From NCBI RefSeq assembly GCF_000422325.1, contig NZ_AULO01000009.1:1-64000 (forward strand): DNA of 64,000 nt. Direction: 5' to 3'. Source of the stretch: Marinospirillum minutulum DSM 6287 (lineage in GTDB: Bacteria > Pseudomonadota > Gammaproteobacteria > Pseudomonadales > Halomonadaceae). The notes under the pieces are model-generated. The model saw only the letters and a list, made by a program, of their open reading frames with translations. It was not told where the DNA came from and ran no database searches. Position numbers and translations under genes: made by a program. Shown in pieces: positions 29,319 to 39,700 of this stretch (positions are counted from its first letter, which is position 1; each line of letters begins with the position of its first letter).

Positions 29319-29373
29319 CAGTGTCAAACCTTTTGTTAAAAATTCATAGATAAATATTCTTTGTAATACAGGT

Positions 29374-29389
29374 AATTTATCGATAAATT
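29374..29389. promoter_or_regulatory. 16-bp perfect AT-rich palindrome upstream of pxpA (candidate MarR-type operator)
   Basis: AATTTATCGATAAATT is fully symmetric and lies 52 bp upstream of the pxpA start, a position overlapping a promoter. MarR-family proteins bind 16-20-bp AT-rich palindromes, and the only local regulator is the MarR-like gene at 25746. The pairing is inference. Confidence 0.4.
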
Positions 29390-29441
29390 GTTAAGGTGGT
29401 AGGTTGTTGAATAGCTAATAAAGTAAGGGAGAGGTGAGCTA

Positions 29442-30179
29442 ATGCTATTAAATTGTGATTTAGGTGAGAGCTTTGGTGCTTGGACTATGGGGCTAGATGA
29501 CCAAGTAATGCCCTTAATAGACCAAGCCAATATTGCCTGCGGCTTCCATGCAGGTGACCCTAGTGTTATGCAAAAAACTGTACACCTAGCTTTAGCCCAA
29601 GGCGTTAGCTTAGGTGCGCATCCTGCTTATCCAGATTTGCAAGGTTTTGGCCGCCGCTCTATGGCCTGTACACCCGAAGAAATTACCGCCCTAGTGCTTT
29701 ATCAAATTGGAGCGCTACAAAACATTGCTGCATCAGAAGGTGGCAAGCTAAGTTATGTAAAACCTCATGGTGCGCTTTATAACGATATGATGCGTGATTC
29801 AAAAGTGCTTAAGGCAGTTATGCTGGCGGTTAAAAAATCACCGTTACCCTTAGCGTTAATGGCCATGTCGACAGCAGATAATAGCGCCTTAAAACAGCTG
29901 TGTGCCGATTACCAAGTTCCTCTTTTATTAGAAGCCTTTGCTGATCGAGCCTATGACAAAGCAGGCTTTATTGTTTCTCGTTCCACCCCCGGTGCGGTTT
30001 ATCACCAACAAGAAACCATAGTGGAACAGGCAACCAAGTTAGCGGCAGGAAAAGCCATTCAAACCTTAGAGGGTGAAGATTTAATCTTAGAAGCAGATAC
30101 GCTTTGTGTGCATGGCGACAACCCAGAATCAATAAAAGCGGTAAAAGCCATACGCGCAGCCTTAGGAGAAAAAGCCTAA
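29442..30179 (+). CDS. pxpA: 5-oxoprolinase subunit A (LamB/YcsF family)
   Basis: This 245-aa protein starts [13 protein letters not shown], the family signature, with [11 protein letters not shown] near residue 30 and [11 protein letters not shown] near 106. With PxpB and PxpC it forms the ATP-dependent 5-oxoprolinase that opens 5-oxoproline (pyroglutamate) to glutamate. GAGAGGTGAG precedes the start. The stop overlaps the pxpB start by one base. The TRAP genes diverge from it. Confidence 0.92.
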   Translation: MLLNCDLGESFGAWTMGLDDQVMPLIDQANIACGFHAGDPSVMQKTVHLALAQGVSLGAHPAYPDLQGFGRRSMACTPEEITALVLYQIGALQNIAASEGGKLSYVKPHGALYNDMMRDSKVLKAVMLAVKKSPLPLALMAMSTADNSALKQLCADYQVPLLLEAFADRAYDKAGFIVSRSTPGAVYHQQETIVEQATKLAAGKAIQTLEGEDLILEADTLCVHGDNPESIKAVKAIRAALGEKA

Positions 30180-30874
30180 TGCATTGGCGCTACGATATAA
30201 CCGGCGTTGATACGGTAACCCTGCATTTTGGTGAGCGTATTGAGCTAGCCTTAGTGAATCCAATTCAACAAGCGGCTCAGGCCTTGCGTCAGCAGCTAGG
30301 TGCTCGCCTATTAGATGTAGTGCCTTCTTATACCTCAATTATGCTGCGCTATAATCTATTAAAAGATGACCTTGCCAGCTTAATGGCCGATGTCGCCCCG
30401 CTGTTAAATAATCTATCCACAAGCACTAACAGCCAGTTAGCCACCAATATTATTGAAATTCCTATTTGGTACGATGCAAAAGTCGGCCCAGATTTACCAC
30501 GCATTGCTGAACTGGCAGGAATAACGGAACAGCAGGTTATAGAGCTTCATTCTAGTCAGCCTTATCAAGTTTTTGCGATAGGTTTTGCACCAGGCTTTGC
30601 CTATTTAGGCGAAGTACCAGAACAACTAGCCGCGCCACGCCTTGCCACACCAAGAATCAAAGTGCCCGCAGGTAGCCTAGGCATTGCTGATACCCAAACA
30701 GCGCTTTACCCCTTAGCTTCACCTGGTGGCTGGAATTTAATTGGCCGCACACCGCTTACACTTTTTGACCCTAAGCGCGAACCCGCTAGCCTTTTAAATG
30801 CAGGGCAGCAGGTTAAGTTTAGAGCCATAAATTTTGCTGAATACCAAGCCTTAGGTGGGCAGTTAGATGACTAA
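30179..30874 (+). CDS. pxpB: 5-oxoprolinase subunit B (KipI family)
   Basis: The ATG overlapping the pxpA stop (TAATG) gives 231 aa. Motifs are VPSYTSIMLRY near residue 50, FAIGFAPGFAYLG near 138, RIKVPAGSLGIAD and LASPGGWNLIGRTP in the cyclophilin-like C-terminal domain. It is a component of 5-oxoprolinase and overlaps pxpC by 8 bp. Confidence 0.92.
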   Translation: MHWRYDITGVDTVTLHFGERIELALVNPIQQAAQALRQQLGARLLDVVPSYTSIMLRYNLLKDDLASLMADVAPLLNNLSTSTNSQLATNIIEIPIWYDAKVGPDLPRIAELAGITEQQVIELHSSQPYQVFAIGFAPGFAYLGEVPEQLAAPRLATPRIKVPAGSLGIADTQTALYPLASPGGWNLIGRTPLTLFDPKREPASLLNAGQQVKFRAINFAEYQALGGQLDD

Positions 30875-31841
30875 AACAACCAAGCCAAAAAACGGGTTAG
30901 AGATTATTAATGCTGGGTTTTTAACCCTATTGCAAGATGCAGGGCGCAACCAAGTAATGCACCAAGGGCTTGCCAATGGTGGCGCGATGGACAGGCACGC
31001 TTGGGCTTGGGCCAATCGTTTGTTAGGTAATAATTACAATACACCTGCTTTAGAAATTACCTTTGGTGGTTTGCAACTAATAAGCCAAGTAGCAACACGC
31101 ATTGCCATTACCGGAGCAGAGGTTCCCTTTACAATTAATGGCCAGCCACAAGCTTTATGGTCGAGCATTAATTTAATGCCCGGCGATAAGTTACAACTTG
31201 ATGCCCCTAAAGCAGGCTTGCGTAGTTATTTAGCTGTGGGTGGTGGTTTTAGTGTGCCGCAAAACCTAGGTGGTAGCTGTGCAACCCTAGTGCGAGAAGG
31301 AACGGGTGGGCAGAATGAAAATGGTCAAAAAGTTGCAGAGGGTGATTTATTACCTTGTCAGTCTTTAACAACTAAAGAGCTAGCTCAGCAATCTTTTAAA
31401 GTACCGGCAGCTAACATTCCAGACTATAAACAACCATTATTACTCGATGTAATTTTAGGTGCGCAGGTCGATCGTTTTCCTGCCGCAAGCTTAGCGCGTT
31501 TTTTTAATGAAACTTATCGCCTTAGCCCACAAATGGATCGCATGGGTGCACGTTTAGATGGCCCGCCTTTAAAGGTTATTGGCGAACGATTAATTTCAGA
31601 AGGAATAAGTTTAGGTGCAATACAGGTAACAGCCGATGGTCAGCCAATTATTTTGTTGAATGATCGACAAACGATAGGTGGGTATCCAAAGCTGGGTGCT
31701 GTTACACCCCGCAGTCTAGATGCCTTAGCCCAACGCCTGCCCGGCAGTGAAGTGCGCTTTAAAGCAGTTAGCCTTCACCAAGCCCAGCTAAGAGAAAAAG
31801 AGTTTTTACAGTTTTTTAATAAAAAAAGCCCTACAAAATAA
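30867..31841 (+). CDS. pxpC: 5-oxoprolinase subunit C (KipA family)
   Basis: This 324-aa protein carries biotin-dependent-carboxylase-like motifs of the family: TLLQDAGRNQVMHQGLANGG near residue 15, RSYLAVGGGFSVP near 118 and GGYPKLGAVTPRSLD near 270. It is the last gene of the pxpABC operon. The left arm of the terminator stem lies inside its final codons, so coding and termination sequences are shared. Confidence 0.92.
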   Translation: MTKTTKPKNGLEIINAGFLTLLQDAGRNQVMHQGLANGGAMDRHAWAWANRLLGNNYNTPALEITFGGLQLISQVATRIAITGAEVPFTINGQPQALWSSINLMPGDKLQLDAPKAGLRSYLAVGGGFSVPQNLGGSCATLVREGTGGQNENGQKVAEGDLLPCQSLTTKELAQQSFKVPAANIPDYKQPLLLDVILGAQVDRFPAASLARFFNETYRLSPQMDRMGARLDGPPLKVIGERLISEGISLGAIQVTADGQPIILLNDRQTIGGYPKLGAVTPRSLDALAQRLPGSEVRFKAVSLHQAQLREKEFLQFFNKKSPTK

Positions 31842-31856
31842 ACTTTGTAGGGCTTT
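31825..31856. terminator. Bidirectional terminator between pxpC and mdh
   Basis: AAAGCCCTACAAA (31825-31837) pairs with TTTGTAGGGCTTT (31844-31856). The A-tract on the left serves minus-strand termination of mdh, and the pxpC side ends in a short T-tract. The left arm lies inside pxpC. Confidence 0.8.
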
Positions 31857-31873
31857 AAGCGTTTACCTAACTA

Positions 31874-32851
31874 TTAAAGTAGGTGTGCAACGCCTTGTTT
31901 TTCTTGCTCTAGCTCATCCAAAGTAACATTAATGCACTTTTGGCTGAACTCATCAATTTCTAAACCTTGTACGATTTCGTATTCGCCATTAGCGCAGGTT
32001 ACTGGGAAACCAAACATGGTGCCTTCAGGAATACCGTAAGAACCATCAGAAGGAATACCCATAGTAGTCCATTCGCCATTAGTACCTAACCACCAGTCAT
32101 GAATGTGGTCAATTGCAGCGTTAGCCGCAGAAGCTGCAGAAGATAGACCACGCGCTTCAATAATTGCCGCGCCGCGCTTACCAACCGTAGGTAGGAAAAC
32201 GTTAGCATTCCACTCTTGGTCGTTAATCATATCTTTAACGCTTTCGCCGTTAATGGTGGCAAAACGGTAGTCAGCATACATGGTTGGGCTGTGGTTACCC
32301 CAAACACATAGGTTTTTAATGTCTTTAACTTCTTTACCGGTTTTTTCAGCAACCTGGCTTAGTGCACGGTTGTGGTCTAAACGCAGCATGGCAGTAAAGT
32401 TTTTAGGGTTTAGGTCTGGCGCAGACTTCATAGCAATGTAAGCATTGGTGTTAGCAGGGTTACCTACCACCAAAACTTTAACGTTACGGTCAGCAGCAGC
32501 ATTAAGAGCGCGGCCTTGAACAGTGAAAATTTCAGCGTTAGCAGCGAGTAGATCTGCACGCTCCATACCCTTTGAACGTGGGCGAGCACCAACAAGAATA
32601 GCTACCTGAGTGTCTTTAAAAGCCACTTCTGGCTCATCAGAAGCAACCATGCCTGCTAACAAAGGAAATGCACAGTCTTGTAGTTCCATCATTACGCCTT
32701 TAAGCGCGTCCTGTGCTTGAGGTAAATCGAGCAACTGCAAAATAACAGGTTGATCCTTGCCAAGCATTTCGCCACTAGCAATACGGAACAACAAAGCATA
32801 ACCAATTTGGCCAGCTGCGCCTGTAACAGCAACACGTACGGGTGCTTTCAT
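31874..32851 (-). CDS. mdh: Malate dehydrogenase (NAD-dependent)
   Basis: This 325-aa enzyme reversibly oxidises malate to oxaloacetate in the TCA cycle. The NAD-binding GxxGxxG motif is [12 protein letters not shown] at residues 9-20. [17 protein letters not shown] covers the mobile loop with substrate Arg residues. [13 protein letters not shown] and WGNHSPTMY carry the catalytic Asp/His pair. The long form with [12 protein letters not shown] is of the Burkholderia/actinobacterial type rather than the shorter E. coli type. It is a single gene with its own promoter. Confidence 0.93.
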   Translation of the reverse strand: MKAPVRVAVTGAAGQIGYALLFRIASGEMLGKDQPVILQLLDLPQAQDALKGVMMELQDCAFPLLAGMVASDEPEVAFKDTQVAILVGARPRSKGMERADLLAANAEIFTVQGRALNAAADRNVKVLVVGNPANTNAYIAMKSAPDLNPKNFTAMLRLDHNRALSQVAEKTGKEVKDIKNLCVWGNHSPTMYADYRFATINGESVKDMINDQEWNANVFLPTVGKRGAAIIEARGLSSAASAANAAIDHIHDWWLGTNGEWTTMGIPSDGSYGIPEGTMFGFPVTCANGEYEIVQGLEIDEFSQKCINVTLDELEQEKQGVAHLL

Positions 32852-33079
32852 TGTGCGTCTCCAAGTTTTAACTACTGAATAAATCTGTGAGAATTTGGGG
32901 CTCTTGTATGCTAAACCCTAAAAATAGGAAATAGAATTTTACCAAAGCCAGCGAATTAAGTACAAGACTACTAAAGGTATAGGTGAATTGAAGACGTTTC
33001 TAAAAAAGCGGGTTGTAATTGAGCTAAGCTTAGTAGCTATCTAAATTGCGCGTGAGAGAGGTTTAAGTAAAGGTAAACC

Positions 33080-34984
33080 ATGATTTTATATATCGCCGAA
33101 AAGCCTAGCGTCGGTAGAGCTGTTGCTGATGTTTTTCCTAAGCCACATAAAAGGGGTGATGGTTTTATTCAGCTTGCCAATGGCGATGTAGTCACTTGGT
33201 GTATAGGTCATTTACTAGAACAGGCCGAACCAGAAGCCTATAACCCCGACTATAAAAAATGGCGCAAAGAACACCTGCCCATAGTGCCAAGTGAATGGCA
33301 ATACCAAGTTAAGCCCGCCACTAAAAAGCAGTTTAATGTGGTTAAAAAGCTAGTTAAGCAAGCCAAAGTATTGGTAAATATGGGCGACCCAGATAGGGTC
33401 GGGCAAATTTTGGTGGATGAAATTATTAACTATTGCCAAGTACCCCAAGCCAAACGCTTAGCTGCTCAGCGCTGTTTAATTAGTGATATGAACCCAGCGG
33501 CAATTAAGCGTTCTTTAAAAGATATGCGCCACAATGTGGATTTTATTCCCTTAGCCACTTCTGCTTTAGCCAGAGCACGTGCCGACTGGCTCTACGGCAT
33601 CAACATGACTCGTCTGTGTACTTTACAAGGCCAAGTTTCAGGTTATCAAGGCGTATTATCGGTAGGTAGAGTACAAACGCCCTTATTAGGCTTGGTAGTA
33701 CACCGAGATTTAGCCATAGAAAAGTTTGTCAGCAAGCCTTTTTACGAAGTGTTTATTGAACTTCAAACCGACCAAAACCAAACCTATACCGCCAAGTGGA
33801 AACCTAGCGACGCTTGCCAAGCTTATATGGATGAAGAGGGGCGAGTGTTATTAAAAAAGCTAGCAGAAACGGTCATCAACAAAACCCTTAACCAAACGGG
33901 GCAGGTGGTAGCTGTTAGCGAAAGCGTTAAAAAACAAGCTGCGCCCTTGCCCTATAGTTTGTCTGCCTTGCAAATTGATGCATCTAAACGCTTTAATTTT
34001 AATGCCCAAAAAACCCTCGATATTTGCCAACAGCTCTACGAAACCCACAAGCTGATTACCTACCCACGTTCAGATTGCCGCTACCTTCCTAAAGGGCATT
34101 TTCAAGAAAGAAATACTGTTACCCAAGCCATAACTAAAACCAGCCCAGCACTAGGTAAAGCCGTAGAACAAGCAGATTTATCGTTGAAATCTAAAGCTTG
34201 GGATGATGCCAAAGTAGGCGCACACCATGCAATTATTCCTACCAGCCGTGCTATGGATGCTAGCCATTTATCCAAAGATGAACAGAGAATTTATGAGCTG
34301 GTTGCCAGACAATATCTAATGCAGTTTTACCCGCCTTTTACCTACCAAGAAAAACAAATTGATACTCAGGTGAGTGGTGGACTATTTATTAGCCGCCAAA
34401 AAGAAGTGCTAGATAAAGGCTGGAAAAACCTGCTGCCCGAACGCCCAGCCGATAAACAAGACCCAGAATTTGCTCCAGTGCAGCTACCTAAGGTAGTTAA
34501 AGGCGAAAGCGTTTTATGCATTGATGGGCGATTGGATGAAAAACAAACCAGCCCACCCAAACACTTTACCGATGCCACGCTACTGGCCGCCATGACAGGT
34601 ATAGCCCGCTTTGTTGCCAACCCAGACATTAAAAAAGTGCTGCGAGAAACCGATGGGCTAGGCACAGAAGCCACCCGTGCAGGCATTATAGAGCTACTGT
34701 TTAAACGCGGTTTTTTAACCAAAAATGGCAAAGAAATTCATGCCACACCCATTGGAAGGCAACTTATTTTAGCCCTACCTGAAGCCATGGTGGTACCCGA
34801 TATGACCGCCCACTGGGAAGCCCAACTAGAAGCCATTGCTGAAAAACGCCTAAACTACAGCCAATTTATGCAGCCCTTGCTAGAAGGCTTGTCGCAACTT
34901 ATTAACCAAGTAAACCAAATACAATTTGCAGGACTAAAAGGCCAAGGCACAGCACCAAGGCGGTATAAGAGGAAAAGGAAATAA
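33080..34984 (+). CDS. topB: DNA topoisomerase III with a substituted Toprim acid
   Basis: This 634-aa type IA topoisomerase decatenates DNA. The Toprim domain opens LYIAEKPSVGRAVADV (Glu7). Catalytic Tyr is in LITYPRSDCRYLP near residue 328. Length and order match E. coli TopB (653 aa) apart from a short C-terminus that lacks zinc fingers and ends in basic residues. The second Toprim motif reads D103-P-D105-R-V107, where E. coli TopB and other type IA enzymes have Glu as the third acid. The codon is GTC. Whether activity is changed is unknown. Confidence 0.92.
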   Translation: MILYIAEKPSVGRAVADVFPKPHKRGDGFIQLANGDVVTWCIGHLLEQAEPEAYNPDYKKWRKEHLPIVPSEWQYQVKPATKKQFNVVKKLVKQAKVLVNMGDPDRVGQILVDEIINYCQVPQAKRLAAQRCLISDMNPAAIKRSLKDMRHNVDFIPLATSALARARADWLYGINMTRLCTLQGQVSGYQGVLSVGRVQTPLLGLVVHRDLAIEKFVSKPFYEVFIELQTDQNQTYTAKWKPSDACQAYMDEEGRVLLKKLAETVINKTLNQTGQVVAVSESVKKQAAPLPYSLSALQIDASKRFNFNAQKTLDICQQLYETHKLITYPRSDCRYLPKGHFQERNTVTQAITKTSPALGKAVEQADLSLKSKAWDDAKVGAHHAIIPTSRAMDASHLSKDEQRIYELVARQYLMQFYPPFTYQEKQIDTQVSGGLFISRQKEVLDKGWKNLLPERPADKQDPEFAPVQLPKVVKGESVLCIDGRLDEKQTSPPKHFTDATLLAAMTGIARFVANPDIKKVLRETDGLGTEATRAGIIELLFKRGFLTKNGKEIHATPIGRQLILALPEAMVVPDMTAHWEAQLEAIAEKRLNYSQFMQPLLEGLSQLINQVNQIQFAGLKGQGTAPRRYKRKRK

Positions 34985-35005
34985 GCTTTTCCCTTGGCTT
35001 ATTTT
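34979..35005 (+). terminator. Possible weak terminator of topB
   Basis: AAATAAGC (34979-34986, overlapping the stop codon) pairs with GCTTATTT (34997-35004) around a 10-base loop and runs into a short T-tract. It separates topB from the dyad promoter of the next gene. The stem is AT-rich, so efficiency is doubtful. Confidence 0.35.
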
Positions 35006-35008
35006 CCT

Positions 35009-35041
35009 GCGACCTTTTTTGTCGCTGCTAGGGTTTAAACT
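35009..35041 (+). promoter_or_regulatory. WYL/PafBC-like dyad promoter, site 1 (to GGCT-sbcDC)
   Basis: GCGAC (35009-35013), five bases, TTGTCGC (35019-35025), ten bases, TAAACT (35036-35041). No TTGACA-like -35 is present at 17 bp, so an activator that replaces -35 contacts is expected. Transcription would start near 35048, 25 bases before the GGCT-like ATG. The same arrangement occurs at 40329, 56218 and 61479. Confidence 0.65.
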
Positions 35042-35072
35042 TATCTCAGTTAAATAATTCAAGGGGTAATTT

Positions 35073-35471
35073 ATGACTAATAACCAAGCCAGCCAGCAAG
35101 AAAAAAACTACGTTTTAGTTTACGGTACGCTGCGCAAGGGTGGCTACAATCATGGCCTAATGGGTGAAGTAGAAATTTTAGCAAACTTAAAGCTGGCTGG
35201 TTTTAGCATGGTTAGTCTAGGTAGTTATCCAGCTGTTTACATGAATAATCAAGCAGACAAAGCTATTCATGCCGAGCTTTATCTAGTAGACGAGGCAACC
35301 TTTGCAAGGCTAGATCAGCTAGAAGGCTACCCAGACTTTTATAATCGTAGCCAAATTGAAGTAAAGCTAGCTAATGGGCAGCCAATAAAAGCTTGGATTT
35401 ACCACATGAGCCAAGAAGAATTATCAGACAAAGAGCCTGTAGAAGAAGGTGATTGGTTAGCTAAAAGCTAA
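35073..35471 (+). CDS. Gamma-glutamylcyclotransferase-like protein (YtfP/GGACT fold)
   Basis: This 132-aa protein carries the family signature YGTLRKGG near residue 16 and the catalytic-type Glu in LDQLEGYPDFYNR near 85. Enzymes of this fold release 5-oxoproline from gamma-glutamyl compounds; the bacterial YtfP branch is poorly characterised. A WYL-type dyad promoter lies directly upstream, and sbcD follows 66 bp downstream, so the three genes may form one unit. Confidence 0.8.
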   Translation: MTNNQASQQEKNYVLVYGTLRKGGYNHGLMGEVEILANLKLAGFSMVSLGSYPAVYMNNQADKAIHAELYLVDEATFARLDQLEGYPDFYNRSQIEVKLANGQPIKAWIYHMSQEELSDKEPVEEGDWLAKS

Positions 35472-35537
35472 GGTAATAAAGCTAAGCACTGCTGCTACAC
35501 CGCTAAAATAATAATGTTCAAAATAGGGAAATAATTC

Positions 35538-36755
35538 ATGCGTATTCTTCACACCTCAGACTGGCACCTAGGCCAGCATTTTATGGGCAAAACCCGTGAA
35601 GCTGAACACCGCGCTTGGTGTGCTTGGCTTGTTCAAACCGTGGTTGAACAACAAGCCGATGCACTCATAGTGGCTGGCGATATTTTTGATACCGGCACGC
35701 CGCCCAGCTACGCCCGCAAACAATACAACCAATTTATTCTGCAAATGAAAGCCACCGGCTGCCAGCTTATTCTTCTGGCTGGCAACCACGATTCAGTCAC
35801 CATGCTTAATGAAAGCAAAGACCTTTTAGCCGAACTAAACACTCAAGTGATTGCCAGCGTTAGTGACAACCTAGACGAGCAACTGATTCCACTTAAAAAA
35901 CGCAATGGTGAACTAGGCGCAGTACTTTGTGCCGTGCCTTTTATTCGTGCCAGAGACATTCACTACAGCCAAGCCGGACAAAGTGCCGAAGAAAAACAAG
36001 GCAGCCTACAAGCAGCTATTACTGAGCATTACGCCCAACTTTTTGCTAAAGCTACTGCATTTTGTAAAGAACAAAACCTTCAATTACCCATCATAGGCAC
36101 CGGCCATTTAACCACTGTAGGCGCTAGTTTAACGGAATCAGTACGCAACATTTATGTGGGTAATTTAAGCGCCTTTCCCACCAACGCCTTTCCAGCCTTC
36201 GACTATCTAGCCCTAGGCCATATTCACCGCCCACAAAAGGTTGGGGGTGAAGAACACCTTCGCTACAGCGGCTCGCCCATTGCATTAAGTTTTGATGAAA
36301 CCAACCGCCAAAAAGAAATCCTTTGTGTCGATTTTGATGCCACCGGCCTAACCGCTGTAACGCCCATTCGCATTCCCAGCTTTCAGCGTTTAATCGCTTT
36401 AAAAGGCAACCTCGCCAGCCTAAAAGAACAACTAAGCCAACTGGCTAAAGAGCTAGCACCCGAACCCAAAGCTTGGCTAGAAGTGACGGTAGAAGAAGAG
36501 GACTTTTATTCAGACCTAAGTGAAAGAGTTAACCAGCTGTGTGCCGATTTACCGGTAGAAGTATTAAGAGTGCGCCGCCAGCGTAAGCAACTAGCCACCA
36601 GTTTAAGCTATGAAACAGGCGAAGTTTTGGCAGAACTCACCCCAGAGGATGTGTTCGCCAAACGCCTAGCCCAAGAAACCTTAACGGATGAACAAATAAC
36701 AACACTTAAAGGCTTACACGCCCAAGTGCTAGAAGCTTTGCAGGAGGCAGATTAA
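35538..36755 (+). CDS. sbcD: Exonuclease subunit SbcD (Mre11-like)
   Basis: This 405-aa nuclease shows all metallophosphoesterase motifs in order: DWHLGQ near residue 8, GDIFDTG near 48, GNHDS near 84 and GHIHRP near 230. With SbcC it forms the ATP-dependent complex that cleaves hairpins and protein-blocked DNA ends. Its stop overlaps the SbcC start by one base (TAATG). Confidence 0.94.
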   Translation: MRILHTSDWHLGQHFMGKTREAEHRAWCAWLVQTVVEQQADALIVAGDIFDTGTPPSYARKQYNQFILQMKATGCQLILLAGNHDSVTMLNESKDLLAELNTQVIASVSDNLDEQLIPLKKRNGELGAVLCAVPFIRARDIHYSQAGQSAEEKQGSLQAAITEHYAQLFAKATAFCKEQNLQLPIIGTGHLTTVGASLTESVRNIYVGNLSAFPTNAFPAFDYLALGHIHRPQKVGGEEHLRYSGSPIALSFDETNRQKEILCVDFDATGLTAVTPIRIPSFQRLIALKGNLASLKEQLSQLAKELAPEPKAWLEVTVEEEDFYSDLSERVNQLCADLPVEVLRVRRQRKQLATSLSYETGEVLAELTPEDVFAKRLAQETLTDEQITTLKGLHAQVLEALQEAD

Positions 36756-39700
36756 TGAAAATTTTAAGTGTGCGTCTTAAAAATATTAACGCCATAAAAG
36801 GCGAATGGAAAATAGACTTCACCCAAGAACCTTTTAACGGCAGCAGTCTGTTTGCGATTACCGGCCCCACGGGTGCAGGAAAAACCACCCTGCTAGATGC
36901 CATTTGCTTGGCGCTTTATCACCGCACGCCTCGCCTTAGTAATATTTCCAAAAACACCAATGAATTAATGACCCGCCACACAGCTGACTGTTTAGTCGAA
37001 GTTGAATTTGCTGTTAAAGATAAAAAATATAGGGCCTTTTGGAGCCAAAAACGTGCGCATAACAAAGCCGACGGCACATTACAAAACGCCAGCTGCGAGC
37101 TAGCCTATGCAACGGGCGAAATCATTTCCAGCAAGCTTAATGAAAAAATAAGCAAAGTTGAGGAGATAACCGGCTTAAACTTCGAGCGTTTTACTCAATC
37201 CATGTTATTAGCTCAAGGTGGTTTTGCCGCCTTTTTAGAAGCCAACAACAAAGACCGAGCTGGCTTGTTAGAACAGCTAACCGGTACAGAAATTTACGGA
37301 CAAATTTCTTTGTATGTGCATGAAAAACAGAGAGATTTAAGCCTAGAACTAACTAAGTTAACCAGCAAAGCTGAAGGTTTTCAGCTATTAACGCCAGAAG
37401 AATTAACCGCCGCTAAAGAAGAACTAGCCCAATTAACAAACCAAGCGGCAGCACTAAAAAAAGAACAGCAAAAACGCCAAGCAGAATACCAATGGCGAAG
37501 CAATTTAGATGAAGCACTGGCTAGCCAGCAACAGGCAGAAGAACAACAAACCAAGGCAGCCGCAGAACAACTAGCCGCAGCACCGGCCATGCAACGCCTT
37601 GCCCAACACCAGCCAGCAGCCCAGCTACAACCAGCTTATAAAAACCTACTGGCTAGCGAACAAGCAATAGCGCAAAGCCAGCAAAACCTAAATACTGCTT
37701 TTGCAGAAAAAGACCAGTGCCAAAACCAACTGGCCGATTATTCTTGGCAAAGCTACCAATATGCCCAGCAAGCCTTAAATGCAATTAATAACCAGCTAAC
37801 AGCCACTCGCCAAGAAGAACAAAAGCTATTAGCAGAGGTAGAAAAAAATACCCACCACGGACGCTTGGCAGAATATTTAAACAACTGGCAATACCAGTTT
37901 GAACTGCTAACTACCCAGCAACACAATCTAGAGCAAAACCAACAAAAACAGCAAGGTTTTATACAAGAACTAGAAGCCCTTCAAGCAGAAGCAAAACAAC
38001 TTAGCCGCCTGCTAGAGGAAGAGAAAAATGCCCTAGCACCTTTAAAAGAAGCCAAGCAACAAGAAGAACAAAAGCTTGAACAACTACTTGAAGGGCACAG
38101 CCCAGTAAGTTGGCAAGAAGCCTTAAACAACCTGTACCAACAAAACAAACATTACCAGTGGTTAGAAGGCTTTTACCAAACCTTGCTTGCTAAAAATTCA
38201 GCCCTAGAAAACCTAGTAAAAGAACAGGCTGGGCTTGCAGAAGCAATTCAGCAACAAGAAAAACAGCGTGCTGCATTACGACTTGCTTATAGCCAAATAA
38301 AAGAACAGGTTGACGATAAAGAGCGCCTTTTAAAACAAGAAGAACGCATTGCCAGCCTAGAAACGTATCGCCAACAATTACAAGCCGAAGAAGCCTGCCC
38401 CTTGTGCGGTTCTTGCGACCACCCAGCCATAGCAACTTACCAAGCCTTAAATGTATCGGTAACAGCACAAGAGCTGGTGGCCAAAAAAGCTGAATTAGAA
38501 AGGGTTACAGCAGAAGGGCAAGCCTGCAGCGAAAAGTTAGCGCGACTTAACAGTAAGCAAGAGTCTTTAATAACTGAGCAAACTAATTTAGAAGAAGAGC
38601 TAGCAACCCTTTACGCCACCCAAGCCACCCATTTAGCCGCTTTAAACCTAGCCAGTAATCTAAGTGCTGCCGACTTTACCGCCGCCCACACCAGCTACCA
38701 GCAAAACTTAACCGCCAACCAAGCCCGCATAACTGCCATTACACAAGCACAAGCCAGCTTAAAAATAAGCGAAGAGCAACTAGCCACTGCCCAGCAAAGA
38801 CTGGCCGCTAGCGAACAAAAGCGAATAGAAAAAGGGCATGAATTAACCAACAAAGAACAGCAGCAAAACAGCCTGCAAGAAGCTATAAACAAACAAATAA
38901 ATGAAAAAGCAGCCCAGCAAGAAAAGCTTAACCAACAGCTAACAGAACTAGGCTACAACTTGCCCGACAACCCACAAACTTGGTTAGCAGCAAGGCAGCA
39001 AGAAGCGCAAACTTGGCAAGCCAACACTGCTAAATTGGCTGATTTAAAGCTGCGTATTAGCCAGTTAGCCAGCCAGCAAAGTAGCGCCCAAGAAAGCCTA
39101 GCCAACGCCCAAGCTTATTGGCAAAGCCTTGGCCTAGCAGAAAAACCTGCCTGCCAAATACTAGCCGATAGTAAGCAAGCTTTAATAGAAAGCCAAAAGC
39201 AGCTAGAAGCACAAAAAAGCCAACTGGCAACACTAGAGGGACAAATTCAAAGCCTAACCAAGCGTTTAGAAGAAGCCCAAGCCGCCCACAAAATACAGGC
39301 AGACGATTGGCAACACGCATTACAAGCCAGCCCTTTTGCCGACCAAACCGCTTACCTAGAAGCCTTGCTACCCGCAGCAGAAGCCGAACAACTTCAAGCA
39401 CAAAAACAAGCCTTGGATGCCGCCCTACAAGATGCCAATACGCTGTTAAAAGCCGCCAAGCAAAGAATAGCCACACTTAACCAACAACCCAAAACAGAAC
39501 TAGCCCTTGCAGAATTGGCGATCTTATTAGAAGAACAAGAAGCAAAAGTCACCGAACACGACCGCCAGTTAGGGCAGGTCGAAGGCCGCTTAGCAGCCGA
39601 TGCTAAAAACCGAGCCGCACAAGCAGACCTGGTTAAACAAATTCAGCAAGAGCAAACAATAGTTGACCAATGGAAGCTGCTAGCTGGGTTAATTGGTTCA

